64,000 nt of DNA from Bimuria novae-zelandiae CBS 107.79 (GCA_010015655.1 ML976687.1:85727-149726); one strand, 5' to 3'; positions 31,774 to 45,299 are shown, counted from the stretch's first letter. Translations and numbers: made by a program. Notes: generated by a model not told the origin, from the letters alone.

Positions 31774-32727
31774 TAGGCGGTAAGAACCTCGGCCCTTCTG
31801 GTTCTGGTTGCAGGTGGGCTTGACATTGACTTCACTGCAGTTACCATGGCACCACGATACTACAGGCGCCACTCAATGAAGTGGTCGAGGGCACAGCTTG
31901 GAGGAGGGTGTTCGGATCATTATTCAAATTGCACCAAACGACCTTCACCCCAGCGACTAAGATTGCAACCATGACGGCCACAGGGGTTTTCTTGTCCCTT
32001 AACAAGTGCGTGCGGATGTATCCGGGTGGGTCGAGGACTGGGCAATAGCTATCCGGATAACATCTTTGGAGAGTTTCCGACACGGAGTCGATGTTCTCAA
32101 AATATACATACTCTGGACGATATTTGCCTATGCGTTATTGTACCCGTGATTTCCTGGTGTGTTGTAATCTGCGTCTGTGATTCATGGGCATTCTGAGACC
32201 GTGTTCGTAGATTCAAGTCTTTTGGTCAGGTAGTAACTCGTTCACCTCTGGTGTGGATGTTCCGGCCGCCCCACAGTACAACTTTTGTTGTTCTTATCCA
32301 CAACAAGCTCGCGATTCAGAAAGCGGAGAACCGATATATAGACTACGCGTACTTGGCTACTATGTGCAGTGGTAGATGGAGAGACCGAACGCCACCTTAG
32401 ATATACCCATCCATACCGAATCTGTACGTATTCCCGTATAAATCCATGACACCTCCAAGCTCATCGAGAGAACCATGATGACAACAGAAACGGACGCGGA
32501 TGCGAGACAAACTATTGTTGGTTAAATAGAATTCTAATGTTCCAGATAGATATGTGGGTAAACGATGGCGGAGATGTACCCGAAGTGGAGAAAATGAAGA
32601 ATCGGGAGCCAGAGAATAAATCAAGCAACGGCATACAAAGTGTCGTGGCCTCGTCGTACTCCACACGAGGCACTGTAGGGCCTGTCTCTGCGTGCTATTG
32701 ATGTCGACTAGCCGAAACAGAACCTCA
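31774..32727. other. GC-balanced spacer between two coiled-coil pseudogenes
   Basis: No convincing gene. Minus-strand frames of 80 and 89 codons (32083-31841, 32666-32397) show no domain. The two flanking pseudogenes converge on this region. Confidence 0.45.
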
Positions 32728-33745
32728 TCAGTAACCTCTGCAAGCTCGTGTCTTGGTGGCTAGTAGTGTGACGTCCTGCTCGTTTGGCGTGTTCTTCCCA
32801 TTCACAACAAAGGCAACCGCGTTCAGTTGTGAGTCGTTGAGGCGCGTGATCTCACCATGTGCGAGCTCTAGTTCGTCTTGCAACTGCGTGCGCTGCTGCT
32901 CCATACTCACCATGATGTTCTTGACCACTAGGAGCTCCTCCTGGTACGCATTTGCAGCCTTCCTCTTTGCTTCTAGATTCCTCCGAACCTTTCGCAACTC
33001 TTCTTTTGTAGCATTGTGATCTTGCTGCATAGCAGTTATCGACTAATTGGCTCCAATCACGGTGTCGTGCGCTGCATCTCTCATCTGTTCCAGTTCTTTC
33101 ACTAGAGTCGACAGCCTGCGGCTGATTTTTTCGGACTCCATTGCCGCCACTCGGGCACGTGCTTCTGCAGATTGGATCTTTTCCTCTTGACTTTGTATTT
33201 CCTAGGCTTTTGCAGCCACGGCGGTGTTGCACTCGTCATTCAGAGCTTTCTTTTTTCCTAATCTCCGCAGCAAGCCGCTGCTCACATTCCCGGGACCTCA
33301 ACCAAGACTGCATCCGCGCGTTTCCTCACTTTCTCCTCGCGTTTCCGGCACTGCTCTACTAGTTCCTTCTGCGTCTGCAGTTCCTGTTCCTGTTCTCTAA
33401 GGTAATCTGTAAGTCGCCCTGTCCGTTCCCGCTCTGTCTCCTTGCTTTGATAGCGCTACCTTAACAACTCCTTCTGCGTCTGTAGTTGCTGCTTAGTCTC
33501 TTAGAGCTGCGTTACGCGTGCCCTGTCTGCCTGTTTGAGTTGTTGGTACTGCTCTAACTGTATAGCAAGCGTCCTATCCTTTTCTCCTATTTGTTTGGTC
33601 AAAGCAGATATCAAAACGTCATGTTCTTCTGCCTGATCTATAAGTGTGCGGCACTTAGCTCTCTATTGGTCGAATTTCTTTGTCCACTTCTTGTTCTGTA
33701 GTTGGGTCTGCTAGTTATTTGTTAATCCTTCTAGAGGGACAACTA
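32728..33745 (-). pseudogene. Unidentified Gln/Glu-rich coiled-coil protein gene, RIP and frameshift damaged
   Basis: Read on the minus strand, almost the whole kilobase is heptad-rich coiled coil: FDQ, LIDQAEEHDVLISALTKQIG, LAIQLEQYQQLKQAD, ELQTQKELVEQCRKREEK, LSTLVKELEQMRD, then the open last segment EELRKVRRNLEAKRKAANAY. A QTQKEL unit occurs twice. In-frame TAG/TAA codons occur where CAG/CAA fits the context (for example before SITAMQQ near 33043), and there is a one-base shift in an A6 run near 33255. The final 100 codons (33030-32728) are open. The 5' end is unclear because AT-rich sequence starts at about 33750. It could be a tropomyosin/SMC-like structural protein; the family was not identified. 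Confidence 0.55.
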
Positions 33746-33808
33746 TCGCGTTATTATTAGTTGAAAGAAAGTAAGATAAAGGTATAATAATAATTATAAG
33801 CTATAAAT

Positions 33809-33970
33809 GAAAGGTTCTATACTCGATCGAGCCACCAAGCACTACACAAAGAAGTGCAACATTATAAAGAAGCGATGCATCCGGACGATGCCCCCCCCCC
33901 CCCCCCCCCATCTACCTACTACCCTTATTGCCACTACAGGAATTCGTACGAATACTACGCAAATTTTATT
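33809..33970 (+). repeat. Split direct repeat A1 of the DIRS-like element
   Basis: Matches A2 at 50675-50825: AAAGGTTCTATACTCGATCG at the start and CAGGAATTCGTACGAATACT near the end. It includes the ATG of a Pro-rich ORF1 (MHPDDAPPPPPP) with a run of 18 C at about 33892. Where the two differ A1 usually has C or G and A2 has T or A, so A1 is closer to the ancestral form. Confidence 0.85.
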
Positions 33971-34344
33971 ACACTTAATATAACTAACTTTTTAGCCTTT
34001 CTTAATAGTAACACCGCCTCTAATATTAACTTTACCTTACTTTAACGGCCCTAGCATAGCTAGATAATAGTAACACTTATTTAGTAATAGCCTACACGGC
34101 TAATAACAAGCTATAAAGCTATAATTATAAATAGAGAGGTTTAATAATATAAGTTACAGGCTAAGCTTTAAGAGCTTTAATACTAAAAAAGAATACAAGA
34201 GCTAGAGGCTAAAAAAGTAATACTAAAGCTAGCTTAGCTCTATTAGGGCGTTATACTAATAACTAATAATAATAGTAGTTTAGTAGGTGAGCGTTTCTCC
34301 CCGTAGATAATATAAGTTGTTAAGTAGATCTTAGGCGTCTATTT

Positions 34345-34516
34345 TGTCGACGGGCAGGCAGGTCAATCAATAAGCTATATTGCTATCTACAAAAGAGTAG
34401 AGTGAGGAGTCTGCTAAGAAAGAAGGAGCGGGTGAGAGCTTTATCTTAAAGCAAGTGGTCTATGCACCTAGATAGAACCTTCTACACACACCTCTAACGT
34501 AAGTTACGTGGCTACA
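34345..34516 (-). repeat. 3' LTR of outer copia
   Basis: Direct repeat partner of 46873-47042. It keeps more C and G than the other LTR at most differing sites. Confidence 0.9.
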
Positions 34517-35249
34517 CACGCCCCTAGCTGCGGTGTATCCACACCAAAGCTGATGCTCCGTACTATACCTAAATAGGCAGTATATAATAGCATCTAAAGT
34601 TAAGTCCTTTTTAGATTTCTCTTATAGATATCCCTTAACGTCTTATAAGCCTAGCTACTTTACAAAATTAGTATGCTTTTAACGTACAAGACTCTTAGTA
34701 AGTCTATTACTTAGTATCTAATTAGTAAGCTTTTATTAAATTAAAATACGTTCTTTTACTTATTTTTATCTAAGCTAATACTAGTAAGTATTAACGTAGC
34801 GTAGTTTTATAAATAGCTTATCCTCGTCCTTAGTAATAATTCCTACTATCTATAGGTTATTGCAGTAGATAGCTAGCGTAGTTTCTAAGTTAAAGTTAAT
34901 ATACTTAAAAAGTTAATTCTATGCTTAAAGCTTGCTAGCAGCTATTAATAGAGCTAAAAGCTTTACTTTAGTAGTTAACTTTATAACTAAGCGCTATAGC
35001 TTTACTTTCTAATTAATAGGCATGCTATATAGTATAAAAAAGTATCTCTATAAGCTTTATTAAGTTTTTAGGTTGTTTACGAAAGCTGCATCTAATACTC
35101 TATAAAATAGTAGCTTACTATTAACTAGTTCTGTACCCCTAAGCTTAAACTTAAGTAAATAGTTTAACTACTAGTGTCTTCTTAAGCTTCTATAGCTAAC
35201 CTTTTTATTCTAACTTGATACTTTTATGCATAATATGCTGCGCTAACAT

Positions 35250-36160
35250 GCTTCTGTCCTGGATTCTGTAGGTGACGAGATAGCTCTGAGTAAGCGTGTG
35301 CGACGTCTGGCCGTGTGTATATCGCTATATAGGCTAGCGATCTAATAAGCTCTTAATAGAGCTTTGTGCGTTAATTATCTAGATCCTTTATCCTTAGGCC
35401 TAGATTTCCGTCTGCTAGTGGTACTGCTAGATATCTCGTGCTTGCAATATTATACTTCTTCACTACCTTATTAATAAAGCTGTCTTAGAGTAGTTAGATT
35501 CGCTTTTACTTATAGTTTTAGATAATACGTATACCTAAGAACTACTTTAGCTCTTTTAGGTATTATACGTTATATGTCGCTCTTAGCTATATGTTAAATT
35601 AATAGTAAGTATCCTAATTACTGCGAGATATAGTTACTACTATATTATTAATAAAAAAGAAGATAATAAGCTAATTATTACTATATAGATAGGGCACTTT
35701 AGGCACCGGTCTTAGCCTTATCTTCTTAAGCATTATAGTAAAATAATTATACTATAGTTATAGCGTATTACGAAGTCTGTATAAAGCGCGCTTAAGTTCT
35801 AGTAGTTTTCTAAGTTTTTTCTTGTAACCTTCTAGGCAGCGTATATAGATAAGTTAATTAAGCTCCGCGTTAAGAAATGCGTTAAGTACATTATACTAGT
35901 ATAGATCTAGGTCGAAGGCTACTGCTAGGGCAATAAGACATTAGAATATCTTCGCAGCAAGCGTAGCTGCGTACGTGTCGCCCTAGTCTTGCTGCAGATC
36001 TCCTCGGATAACCAGTCGAGCTTTAAACTTGTAAAGGTATCCATCCTCGTCGAGCTTATACGTGAATACCTATATTAGTGGTAGCACTTTAGCATCTACT
36101 TACTTAGTAAGCTTTATAGCTCTCCTAAAGTATCTTTAGTTAATAATACTATTAATCTCT
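35250..36160 (-). pseudogene. Copia reverse transcriptase of the outer element, RIP-inactivated
   Basis: Ty1/copia RT remnant within Pol. On the minus strand from about 36100 the frame reads VLPLIWVFTYKLDEDGYLYK then FKARLVIRGDLQ, the diagnostic entry to copia RT. It continues with ATLAAKIFR, LIALAVAFDLDL, NVLNAFLNAEL, a LELKRALYRLR block, and near 35660 IIFFFINNIVV. The last corresponds to the catalytic YVDD box, with both Asp now Asn. Multiple TAG/TAA codons interrupt it. RNase H would lie to the left (34520-35250) but is not clearly readable. Confidence 0.85.
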
Positions 36161-37236
36161 ACTTAGGTTGCCTTTTTAAACTTAGTACTAAATAGATAAC
36201 GATCTAGATCTTTTTACCTCTTTAGCTCTAGTAGTAGCTAGTCGCGGTGTAGTTAAGTCTTTAGTAACTTACTAAGTAACTTTACTAGTGCTATAGGATT
36301 AATATAAGCCGCGAATATTACTAAGTACGTACTAAAACTCTTTAGCTTCTAACTTTGCTTACCCTCTATTATATTCTTTTATAAGAATTAACTACTAATC
36401 TTCTCTCGTTACTTTGCGTTATTTAATATTTAATCTAGTTTTTCTCCTTCAAGAGCGAGAGTATAGCCTTTTAGCTAGCCTATATTATTTAGCTAATTTA
36501 TAGATTAGCGTATTCCTTACTTATTTAGTATTACTTCTAGAGTAATAAGAGCTAGTTAAGTATTTTTAATTTTAGCCTTAAATTTAGATTTAAAATTATG
36601 TTCTAGCTTATATCTATAAAAATAGTCTTCTAGTATAGATAGCTAATTAATTAATGTCTTACTATAATTAGGCGTGTTTTTAATAATAAGCACCTTTACT
36701 ACCTTATAAATATAGCTTCTTTCTATAAACTTGCTTTACTTATTATAGAGCTTGCCTTATAGGAAGACGACGTCTCGAGTTCTTATAATTTAACTAATTA
36801 TTAGTAGCTATACTTAGTATATATTAGTTAAGTCGAAGCCTACTAGGTAGCTAATTAAGGCTTAAAATTTAAGCTTATCTCCCCTAGGTAGCTTTTTATT
36901 AAGTATATAAACTCTTGCTCTAATTACCTTAAGGTAAGTAATTAATAGCTTTACTCCCTTAACTTTAGTGTATAGACACTCCTATTGTAGTACTTTAGTT
37001 AGTGTATAATTAAGTAAATATATAGCTACTATAATATACTTATTAAAATATATTTTAAGTAGACCTGCGTGTAGGCGTATAGCTTTATCTTAAATTATAA
37101 TAGTTTTACCTGCGTATTTAATAGTCCTACTCTAAGCTTTTATAGCTTTTGCCTTAATAGTAATTCTAAGATCCCTATAGAGCTCTAGTAGTTTAACGTA
37201 TCTAGCCTCTATATCTAGCCTTATAATAATAACTTA

Positions 37237-39083
37237 ACGTGGTTCACCACCGAGCGGGCCAACCCCACCGAGCGGGCCAACTTTGCTAAATGCAGCCCAC
37301 CTCCAGCTTATACTATAATGCCATCACAACATAACGCGCAATAACCTTATACTAAAAGCGCACTATAGCTTACTATCTAAGCTATAATTAAAGATCGCGA
37401 TAAGAGTAAAAGACGCGTTATTATAGCCTTTAGCGTGCCTTAAATAATAGTATAATAATAACGCTAAGAAGCCCTCTCTCGACGCGATCGCGAGCCTAAC
37501 TTAAAGAAGCTAACTAAGCTAGAGGAGGAGGCTCTAGTCCAACGTATACTTAAGCTTAACTAGCGAGGAATAGGTGTAATAAGGGATATAGTCTAAGATA
37601 TAGCTAATAATCTACTTACTAAGCGCGGTGGATAGCCTATTAATAAGCACTAGGTAGACAGGCTTAAGACGCGTACGCTAGAAATTAAGCTTTAAAGGAG
37701 CTATCTATATAATTATTAGCAAGCCCTAAATAAAGATCTATGTATTATAACGCCCTAGTTTAAGCTAGTTACTAATACTAAGGCTAAGTACGGTATTGCT
37801 GATAACGACACGTACAACTTCGACGAGACAGGCTTTATAATAGGGGTAATACAAGGTTAGATAGTCTTTACAGGCTCTAAGAAGCGAAGCAACCTAAAGA
37901 AGATTTAACCTAATAACTATAAGTAGGTTACTAATATCTAAGGTGTTAGCGCTAAAGGCTAGGCTCTACCACCCTTTCTTATCTTCCTTAGTAATGTTCT
38001 AATCACGTCCTAGTTCTATAATCTACCCCGAGACTAAGTTATTAAAGTTAGTCTTAATAGCTAGACGTTAAACAAGCTTAGCCTTGCCTAGCTAAGGCAC
38101 TTTAATACCTATACTAAGGCGCGTAGTTTGGGTGCACACTAGCTACTAATTATAAATAGTTACGAGAGCTACTACTTACACGAATTCTATAAATACTATA
38201 AGGAACAGAAGATTATTATTCTCTATATGCCTCTACACTTATCACACCTCTTATAGTTACTTAATGTAGGTTGTTTTTCGCCTTTAAAGCGGGCGTACAG
38301 CAATAAGATTAGTAGCTTAGCACAGTATAGCACTAAGTAGATTAAAAAGGAGGCCTTTCTACTAGCCTTTAAAGTAGCTTTTAAGAAAGTAATAATAAAG
38401 GCGAATATCTGCGCAGGCTTTAGAGGCGCTAGATTAGTCCTACACGACCTAGAGGTGGTGTTATTAAGACTTAATGTAGTTCTTCGTACGCTAACTCCAC
38501 CTAACGTAAAGGACACCCTATAGGAATTAAAAACACTAAGTAACCTCCGCAAGATAGAGGCTTAGTTAACGCTAGTTCGTAAGCGTGTATAGAAGTATAG
38601 AGATTTACTAGTTTCTCCGCTTCTTAGAGCTGTTAAGTAGCTTAATAAAAGTGTTGCATTAATAGGGCACGAAATAGTGTTAATATAATAAGAAATAGTA
38701 AGGCTTCGCAAAATAGTAAAGATAGTAATAGAGGTAAAAGGTTAAAAGAGGAAGTATATTCAGGCAGCTAAAACACTTATAGTAGGAGAGGTAGTCAATT
38801 TAATAGCTAAAAAGAATAGTAGTGGGCAAAAGGAAGGTAAAGAGTCTGCAAAGAGGGTGCGTGGGCAGAGGCGCTGCGGACGTTGCGGCGAAGCTGGCCA
38901 CAACGCTCGCACCTGCGCAGTAGAAATTGTAGATACATCTAATAGTAATAAGTCTAAATAGTATTTCTATATTCTGCGAATTATAGTAAATTATAGTGGT
39001 GTTGTAGGAGGCGCTTCGCAATAGACTGACTTTTAAAAAGTGGCCCGCTCGGTGGGGTTGGCCCGCTCGGTGGTGAACCACGT
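37237..39083 (+). mobile_element. Pogo/Fot1-type transposon, copy 2 (1847 bp), inserted in outer copia
   Basis: Same length and termini as 9267-11113, in opposite orientation. The TA target duplication is at 37235-37236 and 39084-39085. It sits between the RT and integrase parts of the outer copia, so it inserted after that element. Confidence 0.93.
37318..38961 (+). pseudogene. Pogo/Fot1-type transposase of copy 2, RIP-inactivated
   Basis: DDE transposase of 547 codons with no frameshift from ATG 37318 to TAG 38959, interrupted only by RIP-type stops. In order: an N-terminal DNA-binding region (about 40-160), the first catalytic Asp in YNFDETGFIIGV, the second-Asp strand LLIINSYESYY (Asn where Asp is usual), PLHLSHLLQLLNVGCFSPLK before the third-acid region, a helical C-terminal half, and a CCHC knuckle CGRCGEAGHNARTC near the C-terminus. 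A knuckle appended to a pogo transposase is not universal and may aid target or nucleic-acid binding; this is inference. Confidence 0.87.
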
Positions 39084-39085
39084 TA

Positions 39086-40651
39086 GCTCTAGAACTATTA
39101 CTTTATCTTAGTTAGTAATTACTTAAATACTTTAGTTAGAGTAGCCTTTATCTTATTTAGTATATAATATCCTTTATACTACTTCGTGTGCTAATTAAAA
39201 GCGTAAAATAAATACTAATTATTATTATAGTAACGTTTTCCTTGCTCTAGGAGCTATATTAAATCTATACTAATATACTTAAATAGTTAAGTTGCTAGTT
39301 CTTAGGGTGGCCTTTAACTAATAATCTTTGTTAGCTTTAACTATATACACGTCTTATAGTCCTTCCATTTTGATGCTTAACTGTCCGAGATGTGTACACC
39401 TTCGACGTTTTTAGGTAGGTGCTCGATCGCCTCTCTACTAGCGTGACCCTACATAACATGTGCTTCTTTTGCAGTAAGCTATAGTTACTTCTTTAGCTTA
39501 TACAAAGGCTTCTTGTGCGCGTGTACTAAGTTACGCGCGTGTACTAAGGCTATAAGTAAGAAACTAGTATCTAGTCTCTTTATACCTTTAGCGTCTATTA
39601 ACTAGTAGCTACTAGTATAGTTTAGTTTATAAATTACATTCTTCTAGCTCTTTTAGTATAAGTAGTCTTTGCCTAAGTTAAAATATATTCTAATTAATTA
39701 ATAGCGTGACGGGCTAACAACATTAGTAAGAAATCTTAGGACGTATATAATATAGGTAAACTCTATCTACTCTATGACTCTAGGCGTATTAATAAGTAGA
39801 ATAATATCTTCCTACTTATATATTAATAGCTCTTAGTCTTTAGCCTTAATACTTTTACCTATCCTATTAGCTTGCTTCTTCTAACTATAGGCTTTACTAT
39901 TTTTAACGTGTGTGTTTAATTGTAAGTTAAGAATCTATTAATTAATTAAACTTAGTTTAACTATCTACTCGCTTGCGTAGTTAGAGCTTATAGTAAGCTA
40001 TAAAATATAACTATTTAGTATATTAAGCGTCGGTTTATAATTATTAAACTATTATAGTGCTATTAAAACTGCGGACGCTACTAGTCTTAAGTTTTTATTT
40101 TACTTATATTTACCTTAAATACGACTTTTATAGCTCCTGCGATTAGTAACTAGCTTACTATAACTTTATTAAATTACTTTTATATCTTAGGCTTAAGAGT
40201 TTAAACTTAAGGCTTGCCCTTTCTTTCGAGGTACTAATAGTTCTTGAATTAATAATTAAAAATATATATATACTTTAGTTTTTTATTTTAATTCTTCTTA
40301 GTTTAATCCTTCTTGTCTTTATTCTCTATTATCTGTGACTTATTAAAGTTAATGCCTAATATAGTAAATATACTAAGCGATAACGCTACTGGTCTTATTA
40401 AGCGCTAGTTTATAGTAAATTAAGCAATAAGGTTATCTAGGCTCTTAATAGACTATCCTTAGATCTATACTTTAAATAGATTAGCTTGCTAAGTAGTTGC
40501 CTACGTGTTGTTAAGTCCTTTAATAGCGAGTAGAAAATCGCGCTATGCTTATAGCGATATAACGTTAGGTAGGTTTGCTACTTTGCATAAACGTACAACA
40601 TGTAGCTACTTATCTAGCCAGGTATTAATATTATTACGAGGTTCGCTTTAT
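39086..40651 (-). pseudogene. Outer copia internal segment (integrase/gag-pol side), decayed
   Basis: Lies between the pogo element and the inner copia, in the position of the integrase part of the minus-strand polyprotein. Stops are dense and I cannot read a clear DDE or HHCC motif, so the assignment rests on order within the element. Confidence 0.45.
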
Positions 40652-40937
40652 AGTTATGTTAGATTAAAAGGGTGTTCTTAATAAGATTAAATAATAATTA
40701 ATTAATCGTCGTTCTCCTGCTGTGGGAGGTAGCATCTATATAATTATAAAGACATCCCTTGCTTTATTATAGAATATATCTTATGCAAGGGAGGAATATA
40801 TCATATGCAAGGGTACAGGTGTGCCAGCCACCTTGTAGAATATGTGAACCAATAACTAAAAATGTATATCCCCCTCTACCACTAGAGGTAAGCTATCTCC
40901 TATATACCCAGGCGCAAACATCCTAGATAACTGGCAA

Positions 40938-41035
40938 ACAGCAAACAAAAGGAAAATAAGCCATCAGCTCGGTGGCAAACATCAAAAACAAACAAAAGGA
41001 AAACAAGCCATCAGCTCAGTGGCAAACATCAAACC
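40938..41035. repeat. 44-bp tandem duplication inside the inner copia
   Basis: Two adjacent copies of a unit containing AACAAAAGGAAAA, AAGCCATCAGCTC and GTGGCAAACATCAAA, next to the 3' LTR. This is non-coding internal sequence and it preserves GC content better than the rest. Confidence 0.7.
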
Positions 41036-42130
41036 TCACAGAATACAAGAGACTATATAATTAGATATACCCCCTCAGCTTAGGCTTATCCTTAAGCTAG
41101 AGACTATCTGTTAATAAGTAGACAGACTTATCTTTTATAGTTTAGTTTTAAAAGCCTCTATATTTTACTTTAGCTTAAGCAGGTTAACTTCTTTATTAGT
41201 AATCTTATCCTTAATCTCTATAAGTCCTAGTTTATCTAGAAACTTGCTCTATTTATTAGCTAATAGGGCTTTTATAAGTCTATCTGCAACCATGTCTTCT
41301 AAGTATTAATAGTTTACCTTAATTATCTATAGTGTAACTTCTTATCTTAGCTAGTAATTATAAATATTTATATAACGGAGCTTCGTCTGCAGCTTAGTAA
41401 TCTCTTTAGTAATAAGTTAGATTATTTACTAATTATTATAATTAATAGTAATAAGAGAATTACCAAGGTTAATCTTCAGCTCCTTTAGTAATTAGGATAT
41501 AAATAAAGCCTCTTTAGTAACCTGCAAGAGGGCTAGTAATTTAGCTTCTATAGTTAATATAGTAACTGTATCTTGCTTATTTACTTTCTATGTAATTAGG
41601 CCACTAAATAATTTAATAATGTATCCCTATAAGCTCTTATAGTTAAGCGTATTATTAGTAAAAGATATATTGCTTGCTACTTCTAAAGTATATACACCCC
41701 TAAGCTAAAGACTTAATAATTAGGTATTAGTAAGATAAAGGAGAACTTAGTTAGTAGCCGCTTAGTAATTTTTACTTAAGTTTAATAAGAATTATAATAG
41801 TTAAAAACTTATAAAAGTAATATTTAATCGCGTAGTTACTATAGAGTAGAGGATTAAACCTATCTTCTACTAATATTAATTAACTTTAGCCTTACTAGCA
41901 AGTCCTAAGCGTGGGAGTAGTTTAACTACTACTATTAGGATATTATAATAAATCTTATAGTAATTAATAAGGTGCGATATTTTGTTAATATATAAAGCTT
42001 AAAATAGGTAGAAATTTTAATTCAGTTAATCCCTAATAATTTTAACTCCTAGAAACTACTATAGGTTATTACTACTAGTAAGTATAAATTTAGTACTTAT
42101 TACTACTAGAGCAGCTTTAGCAGCTTACTT

Positions 42131-42355
42131 CTATAACTTATTATAAGTAATAATAAGGTTATTTATATAGAAAAAGATAATAATGCTATCCTTAATAAGA
42201 CAGCATAGCTCGTGGGGCACTGTTTTAAAGCCAATATCGCGGAGCGTTGATGTGAACTCTCTCTGCCAAAGTAATGGAGATATGCGCAGTCCGTAGAGTG
42301 CTTTGTGTAGTTGGAGGACTGTGCCTGCTCGAGAGTAGCCGCGGGGCATTCTCAT
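42131..42355 (-). pseudogene. Copia reverse transcriptase fragment of the inner element
   Basis: A 74-codon open window of Ty1/copia RT. It has MRMPRGYSRAG, then LHKALYGLRISPLLWQREFT (the conserved LxKALYGLRQSP-type motif), and IIIFFYINNLI at the catalytic position. The usual FYVDDI reads FYINNL here, so the two metal-binding Asp are lost. Flanking minus-strand sequence continues as decayed Pol up to the gag start near 45919 and down toward 41100. Not functional. Confidence 0.88.
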
Positions 42356-45299
42356 GTAGATTTCTCTATCCAGTTTTGCGTGAACGAAAGCGTTGGTAAC
42401 GTTGTGTTAAATAAGCTCTAGGTCGAATCGAGCTATAACTACTATAAGCATGCGGAAGGATCGCCCTGTAAGCGTTACAGCGTAGGTTTCTTATAATATA
42501 AGATATCTTTATCAGTTACCTTTTATAACTAGCCGTGCCTTGCACTTCTATAGTTAATAGTATTTATTAAACTTATAGGTATATACCTATATATAATTAA
42601 GGATCTAATATCCTACTGCTTTTACTAAGAAGGTAGCTACCTTACTCTAGGACTTTATCTTACGGTAACTCTAGAGATAGGATTTCTCGGCTTCTCTTTA
42701 TCAGTAATACAGTAGATAATTCTCGAGTTTGTCTTTATAGGTAGGTGGTTCTAGTAGAAAGCTTTAGTAAGATTTCTTACTAGCAGTAATTATACGCTTT
42801 AGCTATATCTTATTAAGCGTCTTTTTATTAATAAGACCACGGGGTCCTGCTTCTGTGCCTGCCATAAAAGCGGCGGCCTAAGGGCTTATTTATTATTACC
42901 TAGTTTATACTATTAAGGATACTTTAGCTTAATCGCCTCCTACTATTAGTTATATAAGAAGTGTTACTAGTAGCAGCGTTAAGGGAGGCGTTAGATATTT
43001 ATACCTAACTTTTTTACTTTACCTATACTTAAGAGCTTCTTTAACCTCTTCCTCTAACACTTTACTAATTATCTTATTCTTAAAGAAGGACTTAGTAGCT
43101 TACTTTTACTAAGGTAAGAGAGGTAACTTTACTAATTATACTTAAACTACTATCTCTTCTAATATACTGTGCATAAGGTTATCTATTAGATTTTTAGTTT
43201 TACCTAAAAATATAGTATCCTTGTCGAATATTACGTCGCGAGTACTAATTATCTTTACTAAAAAAGGGATCTATATCTTTTAGATATTAGTTAATCTATA
43301 GCTAACTAGATAGCCTATTTAAGCTTTAGGGTCTAGCTACTAAAGCTTAATCTTGCCACGTTTAGTATTATTAATTATAGTAAAGGCTTTACAGCTATAG
43401 GCTTTTAAGTAAGTTTAATTTAGCTTTTTTAGTTAGGTAACAACACGGTTCTAAAAAGCTACTATTATAAAGAACACTTTATATAGTAATCGCTATTAAT
43501 TAGCGTAGTTTAAGGTTTAATTATAAAGGTAGACTGCAGCTTAGGTAATCTTAGGCTATATCTACTAAGGTAGGTTAGAGTTAAGTCGCATCGCACGCGC
43601 TTTCTCCTTAATTACACCCCTTAAGCGCTTAGCCCCTTTATTTTATGCTTAAGTATTAGGTGCTAAGGGCTTAATCTTAATCCCCTGCGCTAAGCACTAC
43701 TTCTTAATATTTACTTTAATAGAAAAGATCTTGTTATTAGATTTAATTACTTTTACTATAGCATTATATCATACTTTTATAAATAGTATAAAAGTGCTAA
43801 GTTGCTTAATAATAAATCGTGCTAGGCGATTATCCTTAAAGTAGATGTCCTACATAAAGTAGAAGTCCTACATAAAGCTAAAGAATTAATTAATAATTAG
43901 TATTTAGCTCTTCTCTCTTATTAAGCTTTCTACTTTATAGTTATAAAAATTAATTATAACTTGCTTACTAGCGCCTTTATTTAGCTCCCTAGCTTGCTAG
44001 CGTATTTACTATTTTAGTTTTACTTTACTACAAGCGTTATACTTAATAGTAAGGAGGTCTTTAATCCTTACCCCCTTAAATTACTATACAAGGTGTTTAA
44101 GAGCCTAAGGGGCTAAATAGCCTAATTATTAGTACTAGGTTAATACATTTACTTTCTATAATCTTTATTTAGTGCGTGTATTAGTCTTATAGGTAGCATA
44201 TATAGCTTTAGTAGGAGTATCTATAGGCCTTGTCTTATGTTCTAACACCTACTATCTATATAACTCTTAAAGTTCAACTAGTATAGTATTATCTCTTCTC
44301 CTTAGAGTTATTAGGTCTACCTTTATATCCTACTAAAGGCCTTGCCTCTAAAGTAATCGGAATAATATAAGGTTGCAGAGTAGATTAGGGTAATAAGCAA
44401 TATTATCTAGCTATATTATTTAATTACTACTTATACTCTATACGTTAAGATAGACGCTCTCGTATCCTTTAATCTATATTTATGTATTCCCTGCCCATAT
44501 GAAGTCTCCTGGCGCCGGTAGCTAGTATAAGACAAAACAATTGATATCGTTAAAGATATAGCAGGTTGTGCCTAAATCAAGTATAGCTAAGCATTATAAT
44601 AGGTACGTATTTAGGTTAGTATAGATAGAGGCGGCATTAAAGCTTACTAGGATTTTAGTAATCTTACGTCTATCTAGTTACTTATTATTAGCCTTAGTAA
44701 TTCGAGTTAGAGTAGGAGTATGCGATAATTTAATTCTAAGTATTTAAAATTTTAGTCTTTTTACTATTCTTAACTTTTCTTAGAAGTTAGTATTATGTTC
44801 TAGCCTAAGCTTAACTAGTTTTACTATTAGAGGGTTTGCTCTAAACTAGTCTAGCTACTTATCTAGAAAGGTATAGAAATAGTCTTAAAGACTATAGCGT
44901 AGGTTATAAGGAAGGTAATAATTATTACTAAATATTATTAGCTTAAGGCTTTAAGGTGACTACTTAAATTTAGTACGTTAACTATTATTTTATTATTTAT
45001 AATTCTAAGGTTTTCCCTAACTTTTAGATAATACTACTTTATTTATAAGAGAGGCGTCCCTATCTATAGCCTAGGTAAATTTACCACCGTTAGTAAGAGA
45101 TAAACCTATAGTAGTAAAAGCGCCCTTTTATTTGCCCTTAATCGGGTGCTATAAAATTATATAGTCTTAAAAGAGTTTTATTATATGCTTTTATAAGACA
45201 GCTGTATCCTTACTTCTATATTATTAGAAGGTTATTACCTATATAGGTGTGACATAGATAACTGCCTTTATAAAGTCTTCTTTAACTAAGTCTAGCCTT

